DNA of 7,704 bases from an uncultured Candidatus Melainabacteria bacterium (GCA_937895785.1 CALBKW010000047.1:1-7704); one strand, 5' to 3'; positions 1 to 5,636 are shown, counted from the first letter of the stretch. The notes: generated by a model from the sequence alone, not told the origin. Made by a program: numbers and translations.

Positions 1-241
1 TGGAATGGTTCTAATTGAACTACCTCCGCAAGCTGCGGTTTGCCATCACATCGACAGATATTGATTATTCAATTGTTAAACTTTTTTGTGATGGAATGGT
101 TCTAATTGAACTACCTCCGCAAGCTGCGGTTTGCCATCACATCGACTTGGTATATTAGTTATTTAATTGTTATTTTTTTTCAGTGATGTAATGGTTCTAA
201 TTGAACTACCTTCGCAAGCTGCGGTTTGCCATCACATCGAC
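1..241. repeat. Three-copy 59-bp structured direct repeat
   Basis: Copies lie at 1-55 (first 4 nt missing at the window edge), 88-146 and 183-241. Copies 1 and 2 are identical where both are present. Copy 3 differs by only two visible substitutions (189 and 116-equivalent). Each copy has an outer inverted repeat GTGATGG/CCATCAC (88-94 with 134-140 in copy 2). It encloses two hairpins: GTTC-taatt-GAAC (99-111) and CCGCA-agc-TGCGG (117-129), so a transcript could fold as a three-way junction. The linkers (56-87, 147-182) are 32 and 36 bp, AT-rich and resemble each other (AATTGTTA followed by a T-run). They are therefore not CRISPR spacers. More copies may lie to the left. Function unknown. Confidence 0.9.
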
Positions 242-294
242 AAAAATTATAGTCTTGTAATTATTTTTGTATATTTATAATTATACACCATATC

Positions 295-323
295 TTGAAA
301 AATATATAAATACATATTATAAT
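295..323 (+). promoter_or_regulatory. Sigma-70-type promoter of the SLH protein gene
   Basis: TTGAAA (295-300) is separated by exactly 17 bp from a perfect TATAAT (318-323). Transcription should begin near 330, giving a leader of about 37 nt. The Shine-Dalgarno AAAGAGG (354-360) sits 7 nt before the ATG at 368. Confidence 0.75.
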
Positions 324-367
324 GTTATTTATAATTACACTATCACACTAACCAAAGAGGTATAAAT

Positions 368-1651
368 ATGCAAAGACTTTTAGCAAGCGTGCTAGCTTTC
401 TTAATGGTGGCTTTTAATTTTCTACCTGTTTTAGCTGCACCAAACTCAATTAATGATGTGAAATCTAATTATTGGGCATCAAAAGAAATTAATTTCGTTG
501 TAAAAAACTCAATTATGACACTTGATGACAAAGGGTATTTTAATCCTGATGCGACAATGACACGTGTTGCATTTGTACATTCTTTGTTAAAAGTTTTGTC
601 AAATGAAAATTTGAATGTAAAAATTAAGAATTGTTTTACTGACGTGAACAAAAATGACGGCTACTATGCTGATGTTCTTCGTTCTCAACAGTTAGGTTTA
701 GTTTATGGATATCCTGACAAAACATTTAAACCAAATAGAAATTTAACTAAAGCAGAAACAACTTCAATTATTAGTCATATTACACAGGACAGAACTGCTG
801 AGGCATTAATCTTAAAAGGCTTTGAAGACTATACTGCAATCCCATCTTGGGCTACAAATGCTTATGCAAAAACAATTTCTTATGGTTTATATATTAATCA
901 CCCAAATATTAAAAAATTAGAACCAAATAGAAATTTAACAAGAGCAGAAGCTGCAGTTTTATTGTACAAGCTATATCAAAAGATTAATCTAGTAAAACCT
1001 CAGTACAAGAGTGCAAAAGAAACTATCTCTAATGTTGAACACTTAGAAGTTTCAAAAAAAGCTCCTAACAATGAAGTTAAAGTTACTAATTTAAGAAAAA
1101 TTATTATGAAAGATAACGTGTTGAGAATTGCTTTCGACCAAAAATATTGGTCAAAAAAATCTCACGTCGGTGATTGCGTTAACTTTGTGTTCAAGGAAGG
1201 CGTATACACAACAGAAGGAACACTTGTAATCCCTGCAAGCACATACATCACTGGTGAAGTAATCTCAATTCAAAAGCCTCAATGGTTTAACAAAAATGCT
1301 CGAGTTGGCGTTAAATTCAGAACAATGGTTCTTCCAAGTGGTAAAACGTACGCAATAGACGCTGATCCATTTACAAAAGACAGAAAACTTAAAGAAGGTC
1401 CTTGGATGACTTTCGGCAAAGTTCTAAGTTGGACAGTAGGTCTTGGCGCAGTTGGTACAGGCGCTGGTATTGGTTTTGGTTTTATTCCAAATCCAGCTAA
1501 ATTAGGTACAGGTATTGCAATCGGTACACCAATTGGTTGCTCTGTAGGTCTTGTACTAGGTCTAGTTACTCCAGGGTTGCACTACAAAGCTAAAAAAGGT
1601 GAAAATATCTTGATTATCTTAAATGATGATACAAGTGTTTGGAATCAATAA
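368..1651 (+). CDS. Secreted SLH-domain protein with C-terminal glycine-rich membrane segment
   Basis: This 427-aa protein probably anchors to the cell wall or outer envelope. Residues 1-23 form a signal peptide (basic start, hydrophobic core, VLA-A cleavage near 23/24). Three S-layer-homology modules follow at about 26-77, 88-138 and 151-205, ending in TRVA, TKAE and TRAE variants of the SLH TRxE motif. SLH domains bind peptidoglycan-linked polymers. After a linker, residues 240-335 look like a beta-rich domain with a VIPAST-ITGEV pattern, loosely like the VirB10/TrbI C-terminal fold (weak inference). Residues 350-404 are glycine-rich and hydrophobic, probably two glycine-zipper membrane helices split by FIPNPAKLG. 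The gene stands alone, with its own promoter, AAAGAGG ribosome site and terminator. Known cyanobacterial SLH porins carry a beta-barrel instead, and this C-terminus does not look like one. The exact role is unknown. Confidence 0.88.
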   Translation: MQRLLASVLAFLMVAFNFLPVLAAPNSINDVKSNYWASKEINFVVKNSIMTLDDKGYFNPDATMTRVAFVHSLLKVLSNENLNVKIKNCFTDVNKNDGYYADVLRSQQLGLVYGYPDKTFKPNRNLTKAETTSIISHITQDRTAEALILKGFEDYTAIPSWATNAYAKTISYGLYINHPNIKKLEPNRNLTRAEAAVLLYKLYQKINLVKPQYKSAKETISNVEHLEVSKKAPNNEVKVTNLRKIIMKDNVLRIAFDQKYWSKKSHVGDCVNFVFKEGVYTTEGTLVIPASTYITGEVISIQKPQWFNKNARVGVKFRTMVLPSGKTYAIDADPFTKDRKLKEGPWMTFGKVLSWTVGLGAVGTGAGIGFGFIPNPAKLGTGIAIGTPIGCSVGLVLGLVTPGLHYKAKKGENILIILNDDTSVWNQ

Positions 1652-1664
1652 CAGAAAAATTATT

Positions 1665-1706
1665 AAAAAAGAGGCGGATTGCTGAAAGCAATCCGCCTCT
1701 TTTTTT
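1665..1706 (+). terminator. Strong intrinsic terminator after the SLH gene
   Basis: A perfect 13-bp stem (1671-1683 with 1687-1699, loop GAA) is followed by seven T. Six A precede the stem, so it should also work on the opposite strand, shielding the SLH gene from transcripts arriving from the right. Confidence 0.95.
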
Positions 1707-1727
1707 GTGTTGCATAATATTAAATAA

Positions 1728-1755
1728 TGTACAAATATGTAATTTTATATATAAT
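1728..1755 (+). promoter_or_regulatory. Predicted promoter of the small hydrophobic peptide mRNA
   Basis: A perfect -10 TATAAT (1750-1755) lies 16 bp after a partial -35 TGTACA (1728-1733, 4 of 6 matches). The predicted start is near 1762, which gives a leader of about 70 nt containing the anti-SD sequence at 1777-1787. Confidence 0.5.
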
Positions 1756-1776
1756 GAAATTAATGGGTAAGTTCCC

Positions 1777-1832
1777 TTATCACTTCCACCAACACACGTG
1801 TAGCTAAGAAATGAGTGGAAAGGAGGTGATAA
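1777..1832 (+). promoter_or_regulatory. Anti-Shine-Dalgarno hairpin in the toxin-like mRNA leader
   Basis: TTATCACTTCC (1777-1787) can pair with GGAGGTGATAA (1822-1832) over 11 bp with a single G-U pair, burying the ribosome site of the 24-aa peptide. A competing fold pairs TTCCAC (1784-1789) with GTGGAA (1815-1820) and TATCAC with GTGATA, leaving AGGAG bulged. Sequestered ribosome sites are a hallmark of type I toxin mRNAs. Both folds were derived by eye only. Confidence 0.6.
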
Positions 1833-1833
1833 T

Positions 1834-1908
1834 ATGAAGATGGTAATAATTAAAGCTGCCATAATTGCAGTTATAGCAGCCTTAAAAATTTTATTACTTG
1901 TCTTATAG
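1834..1908 (+). CDS. 24-aa hydrophobic peptide, candidate type I toxin
   Basis: The ATG follows an essentially perfect Shine-Dalgarno: AAAGGAGGTGAT (1819-1830) matches the conserved 16S 3' end, with AGGAGG ending 7 nt before the start. The peptide begins MKMVIIKAAIIAV and ends LKILLLVL. It has three lysines (positions 2, 7, 18), no acidic residues, and is otherwise almost all I, V, A and L, as expected for one short membrane helix. Size, composition, strong but sequestered ribosome site, isolated position, flanking hairpins and opposing promoter fit type I toxins such as Ibs or TxpA/Fst-like peptides. I see no clear sequence match to a named family. The stop codon overlaps the base of a long 3' hairpin. 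An 8-codon ORF (1811-1837) ends across this start, so translation may be coupled. A leader peptide is a less likely alternative. Confidence 0.65.
   Translation: MKMVIIKAAIIAVIAALKILLLVL
1855..1880 (-). terminator. Possible weak terminator of the antisense RNA
   Basis: GCTGC/GCAGC and ATAA/TTAT arms with one mismatch and a 6-nt loop form a hairpin inside the peptide gene. Read on the minus strand it is followed by TTTAATTATT (1854-1845), a poor T-run. If used, the antisense RNA would be about 110 nt long. Confidence 0.3.
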
Positions 1909-1959
1909 GGAGCTAAGCAAGTCCTAGAGAAACTGAACTTCTTTAGGGCTTGTCCCTAT
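1905..1959. other. Long stem-loop at the 3' end of the toxin-like mRNA
   Basis: Outer stem ATAGGGA (1905-1911) pairs with TCCCTAT (1953-1959). The middle stem CAAGTCCTA (1918-1926) pairs with TAGGGCTTG (1944-1952, one G-U). The inner stem is 1927-1931 with 1939-1943 and the loop is ACTGAAC. A 6-nt bulge GCTAAG (1912-1917) lies on the left arm. No T-run follows on either strand, so this is not a standard terminator. The bulge repeats AGCTAAG found in the leader at 1802-1808. Confidence 0.8.
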
Positions 1960-1965
1960 GTCTAC

Positions 1966-1994
1966 ATTATTTACTATAATTCACTTTTTGTCAA
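1966..1994 (-). promoter_or_regulatory. Minus-strand promoter facing the peptide gene
   Basis: TTGACA (1994-1989), 17 bp, AATAAT (1971-1966). No minus-strand protein gene lies within reach except reading antisense over the 24-aa peptide, so it most likely drives the antisense RNA. Confidence 0.55.
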
Positions 1995-2144
1995 CCCTTC
2001 TCAAGCTACATAAAAATCTCTAATTCTTTATTTATACTCTGTTGGCTAACTTTTATTTTGCCTAGTTGGATATAGTATTTTTTCTTGTGACAAATAACAT
2101 GGAAAGTGTAAAAAATAATTTGAAATGTTTAGAAGGAGAAACTT

Positions 2145-2699
2145 ATGAAAAAATTATTAATGGCGTTATCTTTAACAATGGCTTTGGCTACAGGTGGTGC
2201 TGTAATGGCATCGGATTGTGGTTGTCCAGTTCCAAAAAATGACTGTGGTTGCCAACCAAAGTGTGAAAAATCTTGTAACAAGCCAACTTGTGAAGAGTGT
2301 GCAGAAAGTGCAAAACGTTGTTATTCAGACTGTCGTGACCAAAAACGTGAAGAAATTTATTGCCGTTTAAATTTGGATACTTGCCAAAGAGAACAAGCAA
2401 TGGAAATTGAAGACAGATATGATGGCGATTTAGACTGTATTCAAGATAAGATAAAAGCTGACCATAAATGTTTATGTAAAACTTTAAGTGCTTCTTGTTT
2501 GGATAAATCAGCAGTAAGAGATGCTGAAAGAACTTTGAAACAAGACGTTAAAGATTTGAAAGCAAAATTTAAATGTATGGACAAAGACTTTAAAGCAATC
2601 TTAAAATGTGACCAAAAAGCAGATTACAGAACAATAAAAAGAGAATTAAGATACAAAGCAAAACACGCAATGAAATTCTGCTGTAAATGCGAAAAATAG
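2145..2699 (+). CDS. Cysteine-rich secreted protein, CpxP/Spy-like
   Basis: This 184-aa protein starts with a clear signal peptide (MKKLLMALSLTMALATGG, cleavage near VMA-S, residue 22). AAGGAG (2133-2138) sits 6 nt before the ATG. The mature chain holds 21 cysteines in about 162 residues. They form CGC, CPVPKNDCGC and CxxC-type clusters in the first 50 residues and are spread later, ending CCKC. From about residue 70 the helical pattern LNLDTCQREQAMEIEDRYDGDL recalls the LTxxQ region of CpxP/Spy/CnrX-type periplasmic chaperones and metal sensors. A second near-repeat of that pattern lies at the C-terminus (KADYRTIKREL). The resemblance is from memory of the family. The cysteines suggest metal binding or disulfide cross-linking; the odd number argues against all being paired. 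A hairpin follows. Its promoter is unclear: TTGTGA at 2085-2090 has only a poor -10. Confidence 0.85.
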   Translation: MKKLLMALSLTMALATGGAVMASDCGCPVPKNDCGCQPKCEKSCNKPTCEECAESAKRCYSDCRDQKREEIYCRLNLDTCQREQAMEIEDRYDGDLDCIQDKIKADHKCLCKTLSASCLDKSAVRDAERTLKQDVKDLKAKFKCMDKDFKAILKCDQKADYRTIKRELRYKAKHAMKFCCKCEK

Positions 2700-2725
2700 G
2701 TTAATTTTAAATACTTAAACGCTCA

Positions 2726-2760
2726 TGAGGGCGAGGCTTACAGCCTCGCCCTCAATTGTT
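2726..2760 (+). terminator. Terminator-like GC-rich hairpin after the cysteine-rich gene
   Basis: A perfect 13-bp stem (2726-2738 with 2742-2754, loop TAC) ends 27 nt after the stop codon. The following AATTGTT is a poor T-run, so termination may be partial, with some read-through into the next gene. Confidence 0.7.
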
Positions 2761-2799
2761 AACAAATGTTAAATTACTTAAAACAAAAATAGCAATTTT

Positions 2800-2829
2800 T
2801 TTACAAAAAATAACTTAAATAAGTATAAG
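2800..2829 (+). promoter_or_regulatory. Weak candidate promoter of the 177-aa gene
   Basis: TTTACA (2800-2805), 18 bp, TATAAG (2824-2829). The predicted start is near 2836, only about 12 nt before the ATG at 2848. The gene also lacks a good Shine-Dalgarno, the nearest purine stretch being GAAGAAAG at 2836-2843. Confidence 0.35.
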
Positions 2830-2847
2830 GATATTGAAGAAAGTATT

Positions 2848-3381
2848 ATGACAACAGGATTAACAACAACAACTAATTTCATAGCTCAAAAAATTGACAA
2901 GAATATGATTGATTCTGTAACAAATGCTATTTTTCAAAGAGCTGCTTCAAAAGCAGGACAAGCCGTAGAAACATCTGCAAACAATAACGTATATAACACA
3001 GCAAATTATAGACAAACTGTTCAAAATGATGTAATGACAGAAGCAAGAAAATCATTACAAGCATCAGTTAATCCATTTGCTGAAGGTATTTTTAAATCAC
3101 AAAGTTCTCAAGCTACATCAGCAGCAAACGCAACAGTAAATACAAATGAAGCTCAACAAGCTGGTGCAAGCGCAATTGCACAGAATGCTGTAAGACCAAC
3201 AACTCGTTCAAGAGTTACAAACTCAATGGCTTTACAAAACAGTATGTTCACATCAGGCATTCGTGAATCAATGATGATTCAAGCAAAAGAGCAAATGGTT
3301 AATAATACAAACTTAATGTCTAGATTGCAATTTTTGAATGCAAAAACAGCGGTAAATACATACCCTGCAAAGCAATTCTAA
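2848..3381 (+). CDS. Unrecognised 177-aa Q/N/A/S/T-rich protein
   Basis: I do not recognise this protein. It has no signal peptide, no membrane segment, no cysteine and no tryptophan. Composition is dominated by A, S, T, N and Q, with alternating predicted helices and flexible stretches. The N-terminus is threonine-rich (MTTGLTTTTNF). Residues 30-70 and 130-165 look amphipathic, as in self-assembling filament or secreted fibre proteins, but no signature motif supports that. Codon use looks like that of its neighbours. It is transcribed alone: a weak promoter lies just upstream and a hairpin with T5 downstream, and the converging radA operon ends 78 nt away. The start at 2848 is chosen because no earlier in-frame ATG is usable; the ribosome site is weak. 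Probably lineage-specific. Confidence 0.75.
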   Translation: MTTGLTTTTNFIAQKIDKNMIDSVTNAIFQRAASKAGQAVETSANNNVYNTANYRQTVQNDVMTEARKSLQASVNPFAEGIFKSQSSQATSAANATVNTNEAQQAGASAIAQNAVRPTTRSRVTNSMALQNSMFTSGIRESMMIQAKEQMVNNTNLMSRLQFLNAKTAVNTYPAKQF

Positions 3382-3430
3382 TAACAAAGATTTTATACTC
3401 TCTCTCTTAATATCCTCGTGTTTATTTAAT

Positions 3431-3459
3431 GTCTGCCAATTCTATTGACAGACTTTTTA
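3431..3459 (+). terminator. Intrinsic terminator between converging genes
   Basis: GTCTG-c-CAAT-tct-ATTG-a-CAGAC (3431-3453) is followed by T5 (3454-3458). It serves the 177-aa gene. On the minus strand the same stem is followed by ATTAAATAAA, so it is at best a weak terminator for radA, whose stop codon is immediately beside it. Confidence 0.8.
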
Positions 3460-4836
3460 TTATCCTTCTTTTTTAATACTTGCAGTAATTGCATCTAAAA
3501 TACGCTTAACTTCAACTACTTCAATACCTTTAAACTTTTCTTTTATGTTATTTGAAGCAGGCACGATTGCACGCTTAAAACCTAGTTTTTGAGCTTCATA
3601 GATACGTTTTTCAAGGTCATTTACTGGGCGAATTTCTCCTGATAATCCGATTTCGCCGATAAGAACTGTTTTCATGTCTGCAGTAATATCGTTTAGGCAA
3701 GTTGTAATTGCTATTGCGATACCCAAATCGGCTGCGGGTTCTGATATATCAATTCCGCCGATAACGTTTACGTAAACATCTTGTTTTGAAAGATTTAAAC
3801 CGACACGTTTTTCAAGTACAGCAAGGATTTGCAAAACTCTTGATGTATCAACACCATTTGTTACACGTCTTGGACTTGGATAAGGTGTTACACCTACAAG
3901 CGCTTGAATTTCAAGTAACAAAGGTCTTGTACCTTCATTTGTAACGATAATTACGCTTCCTGGGGTTGCGACGTGATTTTCATTTAAGAAGATTTCGCTA
4001 GGGTTTGTAATTTCAACAAGTCCGCTTGAATGCATGTCGAACATTCCGACCTCAGAAGTTGTCCCGAAACGATTTTTTACGGCTCTAAGCATTCTGTAAG
4101 ACTTGTATTTGTCTCCTTCAAATTGAATAACAGCATCAACCATGTGTTCCAAAACCTTTGGACCTGCGATATTTCCTTCTTTTGTAACATGTCCGATAAC
4201 GGTTATGGTAATATTTTCGCTTTTTGCAATTTGCATTAAAGTGTTGCAACATTCGCGAACTTGGCTCACACTTCCTGCAGATGATGAAATGTTTTCAGTG
4301 TAAATAGATTGAATACTGTCAATTACAAGCACATCAGGTTTTAAGTCCTTAAGTTGCGCTCTTATAAGCTCCAAATTTGTTTGCGGATAGATGTATAGGT
4401 TATCCGTGTGAATACCTAATCTTTCAGCTCTAAGCTTTACTTGGCTTGCAGATTCTTCTGCTGATGTATATAAAACTTTTTTGTTCTGTTTGCAAAGTTC
4501 ACCGCTTGTTTGCAAAATTAATGTTGATTTACCAATCCCAGGGTCACCTGCAAGTAAAACCAATGAGCCTTGTACAAGACCACCGCCAAGTACGCGGTCA
4601 AATTCCGAGATGTTTGTGCTCACTCTAACGCTATCGTCAAGTGTAATTTCATTAATAAGTTTTGGCTTTTCAGTGTTCAAAAAGTCTGCAACAGCAGTGC
4701 TTGAAGTCGTTTTTGTTTCAACTTCTTCCACAATTGAACCCCAAGCTCCACATTCAGGACATTTGCCTAAATAACCAGCGGTTTCATAGCCACATTCTTG
4801 GCAGACATATTTTGATTTAACCTTTGCTTTTGCCAT
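3460..4836 (-). CDS. radA: DNA repair and recombination protein RadA
   Basis: At 458 residues this is normal for bacterial RadA (about 450-460). It is a RecA-related ATPase that promotes branch migration of recombination intermediates in the cytoplasm. In order: a four-cysteine zinc finger (C12, C15, C26, C29); Walker A GDPGIGKST at 97-105; Walker B VLVIDS at 169-174; the RadA signature KNRFG at 254-258; and a C-terminal Lon-protease-like domain (about 350-458) with DVYVNVIGG and GEIGLSGEIRPV. That domain is known in RadA to be non-proteolytic. All key residues are intact. It is the last gene of a three-gene operon, 14 nt after the 124-aa gene. AAGG lies only 2 nt before the ATG, too close to be ideal, so coupling to upstream translation is likely. 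Confidence 0.98.
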   Translation of the reverse strand: MAKAKVKSKYVCQECGYETAGYLGKCPECGAWGSIVEEVETKTTSSTAVADFLNTEKPKLINEITLDDSVRVSTNISEFDRVLGGGLVQGSLVLLAGDPGIGKSTLILQTSGELCKQNKKVLYTSAEESASQVKLRAERLGIHTDNLYIYPQTNLELIRAQLKDLKPDVLVIDSIQSIYTENISSSAGSVSQVRECCNTLMQIAKSENITITVIGHVTKEGNIAGPKVLEHMVDAVIQFEGDKYKSYRMLRAVKNRFGTTSEVGMFDMHSSGLVEITNPSEIFLNENHVATPGSVIIVTNEGTRPLLLEIQALVGVTPYPSPRRVTNGVDTSRVLQILAVLEKRVGLNLSKQDVYVNVIGGIDISEPAADLGIAIAITTCLNDITADMKTVLIGEIGLSGEIRPVNDLEKRIYEAQKLGFKRAIVPASNNIKEKFKGIEVVEVKRILDAITASIKKEG

Positions 4837-4850
4837 AGCCTTATTATAAG

Positions 4851-5225
4851 CTAAACATTCAAGAATTTACACAAACGCTTAACTAATTTTTTCATAAAAT
4901 CAGTCTGATTAATTTGAATGTCGCGGTAATATTGGTTGTAGTTTTTGATAATATTTTTTGGCAACTCGTTGCCTTGCTCTAAAATTCTTGCAAGTTGTTC
5001 AAGATAGCTGTCTTGAGCATCTTTGTAATTCAAATCTCGACGGCGCAAATCCTCATCAGCTTCTCGGTGAACGAGTGCATGATAAGCGCTTTTAATTGAA
5101 GGGTCAGAAGCATCATGCGGAAATCTTTTAATCGCTTCACGCACAATAATCCTATCGGTTAGGACTTGAATAATAAGTCTGCCGATATACTTTCGAGCTT
5201 CAATTGTATTTTGAAATTCAACCAT
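4851..5225 (-). CDS. Conserved-looking unknown protein, 124 aa, in the radA operon
   Basis: I do not recognise a family. The protein is soluble, rich in charged residues and predicted to be almost all alpha-helix. Landmarks are a helix at about 6-33 (IEARKYIGRLIIQVLTDR), a short loop FPHDASDP (35-42), a strongly charged helix around HREADEDLRRRD (53-64), and a basic C-terminus (KKLVKRLCK, 112-120). It has one cysteine and no signal peptide. It sits 15 nt after the BlaI-type gene and 14 nt before radA, so all three should be on one mRNA. No Shine-Dalgarno is visible before its ATG (upstream ATCTTAAA), so translation probably depends on the upstream gene. Placement suggests a role linked to the repressor or to DNA repair, but this is only guilt by association. 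Confidence 0.85.
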   Translation of the reverse strand: MVEFQNTIEARKYIGRLIIQVLTDRIIVREAIKRFPHDASDPSIKSAYHALVHREADEDLRRRDLNYKDAQDSYLEQLARILEQGNELPKNIIKNYNQYYRDIQINQTDFMKKLVKRLCKFLNV

Positions 5226-5240
5226 TTTAAGATGTTAAAA

Positions 5241-5579
5241 CTAAACTAATTCAAGACATTCAGCTTCGATAAATCTAATCATTTTAGCTGTATCGTTGTC
5301 AAAGAATTGTCGAGAAAGTTCTTTAATAGCTGAATTAGCCATTTCATCTTTATCCATAACAGTTTTGTAGAAGAATTTTTTACCAGCTCTATATCTTACT
5401 AATAAGTCTTTAGAACTTAATCTGTCCATTACGGTTTTTACAGTTGTGTAAGCTCTATCTAAGCCATTTTCTGACATGTTATCAACAACATCTTTAACTG
5501 AGATGTTCATGTCTTCATCAATTGCTTGTAATTTCCAGATTGAATTTAAAATTTCAAATTCTAATGTTCCTAATGACAT
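5241..5579 (-). CDS. BlaI/MecI/CopY-family transcriptional repressor
   Basis: This 112-aa protein matches the Penicillinase_R family of winged-helix repressors (usually about 120-130 aa). LGTLEFEILNSIWKL (3-17) is the typical first helix. SVKDVVDNM (27-35) leads into the recognition helix AYTTVKTVMDRLSSK (43-57), and the wing runs LLVRYRAGKKFFYKT (59-73). The C-terminal helices (78-110) would form the dimer. The BlaI/MecI proteolysis region is not clearly present, and no BlaR-type sensor protease or beta-lactamase gene is in the window. It may therefore answer another signal, as CopY does. AAGGGG (5592-5587) gives a good ribosome site 7 nt from the ATG. It heads the operon with the 124-aa gene and radA, and a 24-bp inverted repeat at 5613-5636 overlaps its promoter, suggesting autoregulation. 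Confidence 0.92.
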   Translation of the reverse strand: MSLGTLEFEILNSIWKLQAIDEDMNISVKDVVDNMSENGLDRAYTTVKTVMDRLSSKDLLVRYRAGKKFFYKTVMDKDEMANSAIKELSRQFFDNDTAKMIRFIEAECLELV

Positions 5580-5597
5580 TTGTAAACCCCTTCATAT

Positions 5598-5624
5598 ATT
5601 ATACTCTAAAAATTTCTATTACAA
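5598..5624 (-). promoter_or_regulatory. Promoter of the repressor-radA operon
   Basis: A perfect -10 TATAAT (5603-5598) with -35-like TTGTAA (5624-5619) and a short 15-bp spacer. The spacing is suboptimal, and the -35 lies inside the inverted repeat 5613-5636. Confidence 0.55.
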
Positions 5625-5636
5625 TGATAATAGAAA
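5613..5636. promoter_or_regulatory. Candidate operator: 24-bp inverted repeat
   Basis: TTTCTATTA (5613-5621) and TAATAGAAA (5628-5636) are perfect 9-bp arms around a 6-bp centre. The dyad covers the -35 of the operon, where a bound BlaI-type dimer would block transcription. It includes ATTACA, reminiscent of the TACA/TGTA half-sites of BlaI/MecI operators, but is not a full match. Confidence 0.6.

Larger units (their letters stand above)
1846..1959 (-). ncRNA. Candidate antisense RNA (antitoxin) to the 24-aa peptide mRNA
   Basis: A minus-strand promoter has a perfect -35 TTGACA (1994-1989), a 17-bp spacer and -10 AATAAT (1971-1966, 5 of 6 matches). The predicted start is about 1959. That is exactly the outer base of the long hairpin 1905-1959, so the RNA would begin with a protective 5' stem-loop and then run antisense through the peptide's stop and coding region. 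The 3' end is uncertain. The arrangement matches type I antitoxins overlapping the toxin mRNA 3' part. Existence is inferred; only the promoter and hairpin are visible. Confidence 0.5.

Noticed and set aside
1..241. CRISPR array
   Set aside because: The repeats are 59 bp, too long, and the 32-36 bp linkers resemble each other (AATTGTTA plus T-run), unlike unique spacers. No cas gene is present.
1..241. Integron attC array
   Set aside because: The lengths and imperfect palindromes are suggestive, but the GTTRRRY and RYYYAAC core sites are missing and no cassette genes lie between copies.
469..651. 60-aa minus-strand ORF
   Set aside because: Antisense shadow within the SLH gene with no start signals.
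1614..1862. 82-aa minus-strand ORF
   Set aside because: It reads antisense through the SLH terminator, the anti-SD leader and the small-peptide gene, with an unlikely composition and no ribosome site.
2188..2400. 70-aa minus-strand ORF
   Set aside because: It is the shadow of the cysteine-rich gene; its many His, Leu and Asn come from reading the opposite strand.
4030..4774. Three plus-strand ORFs (4030-4239, 4446-4628, 4481-4774)
   Set aside because: All lie antisense inside radA, whose identity is certain.
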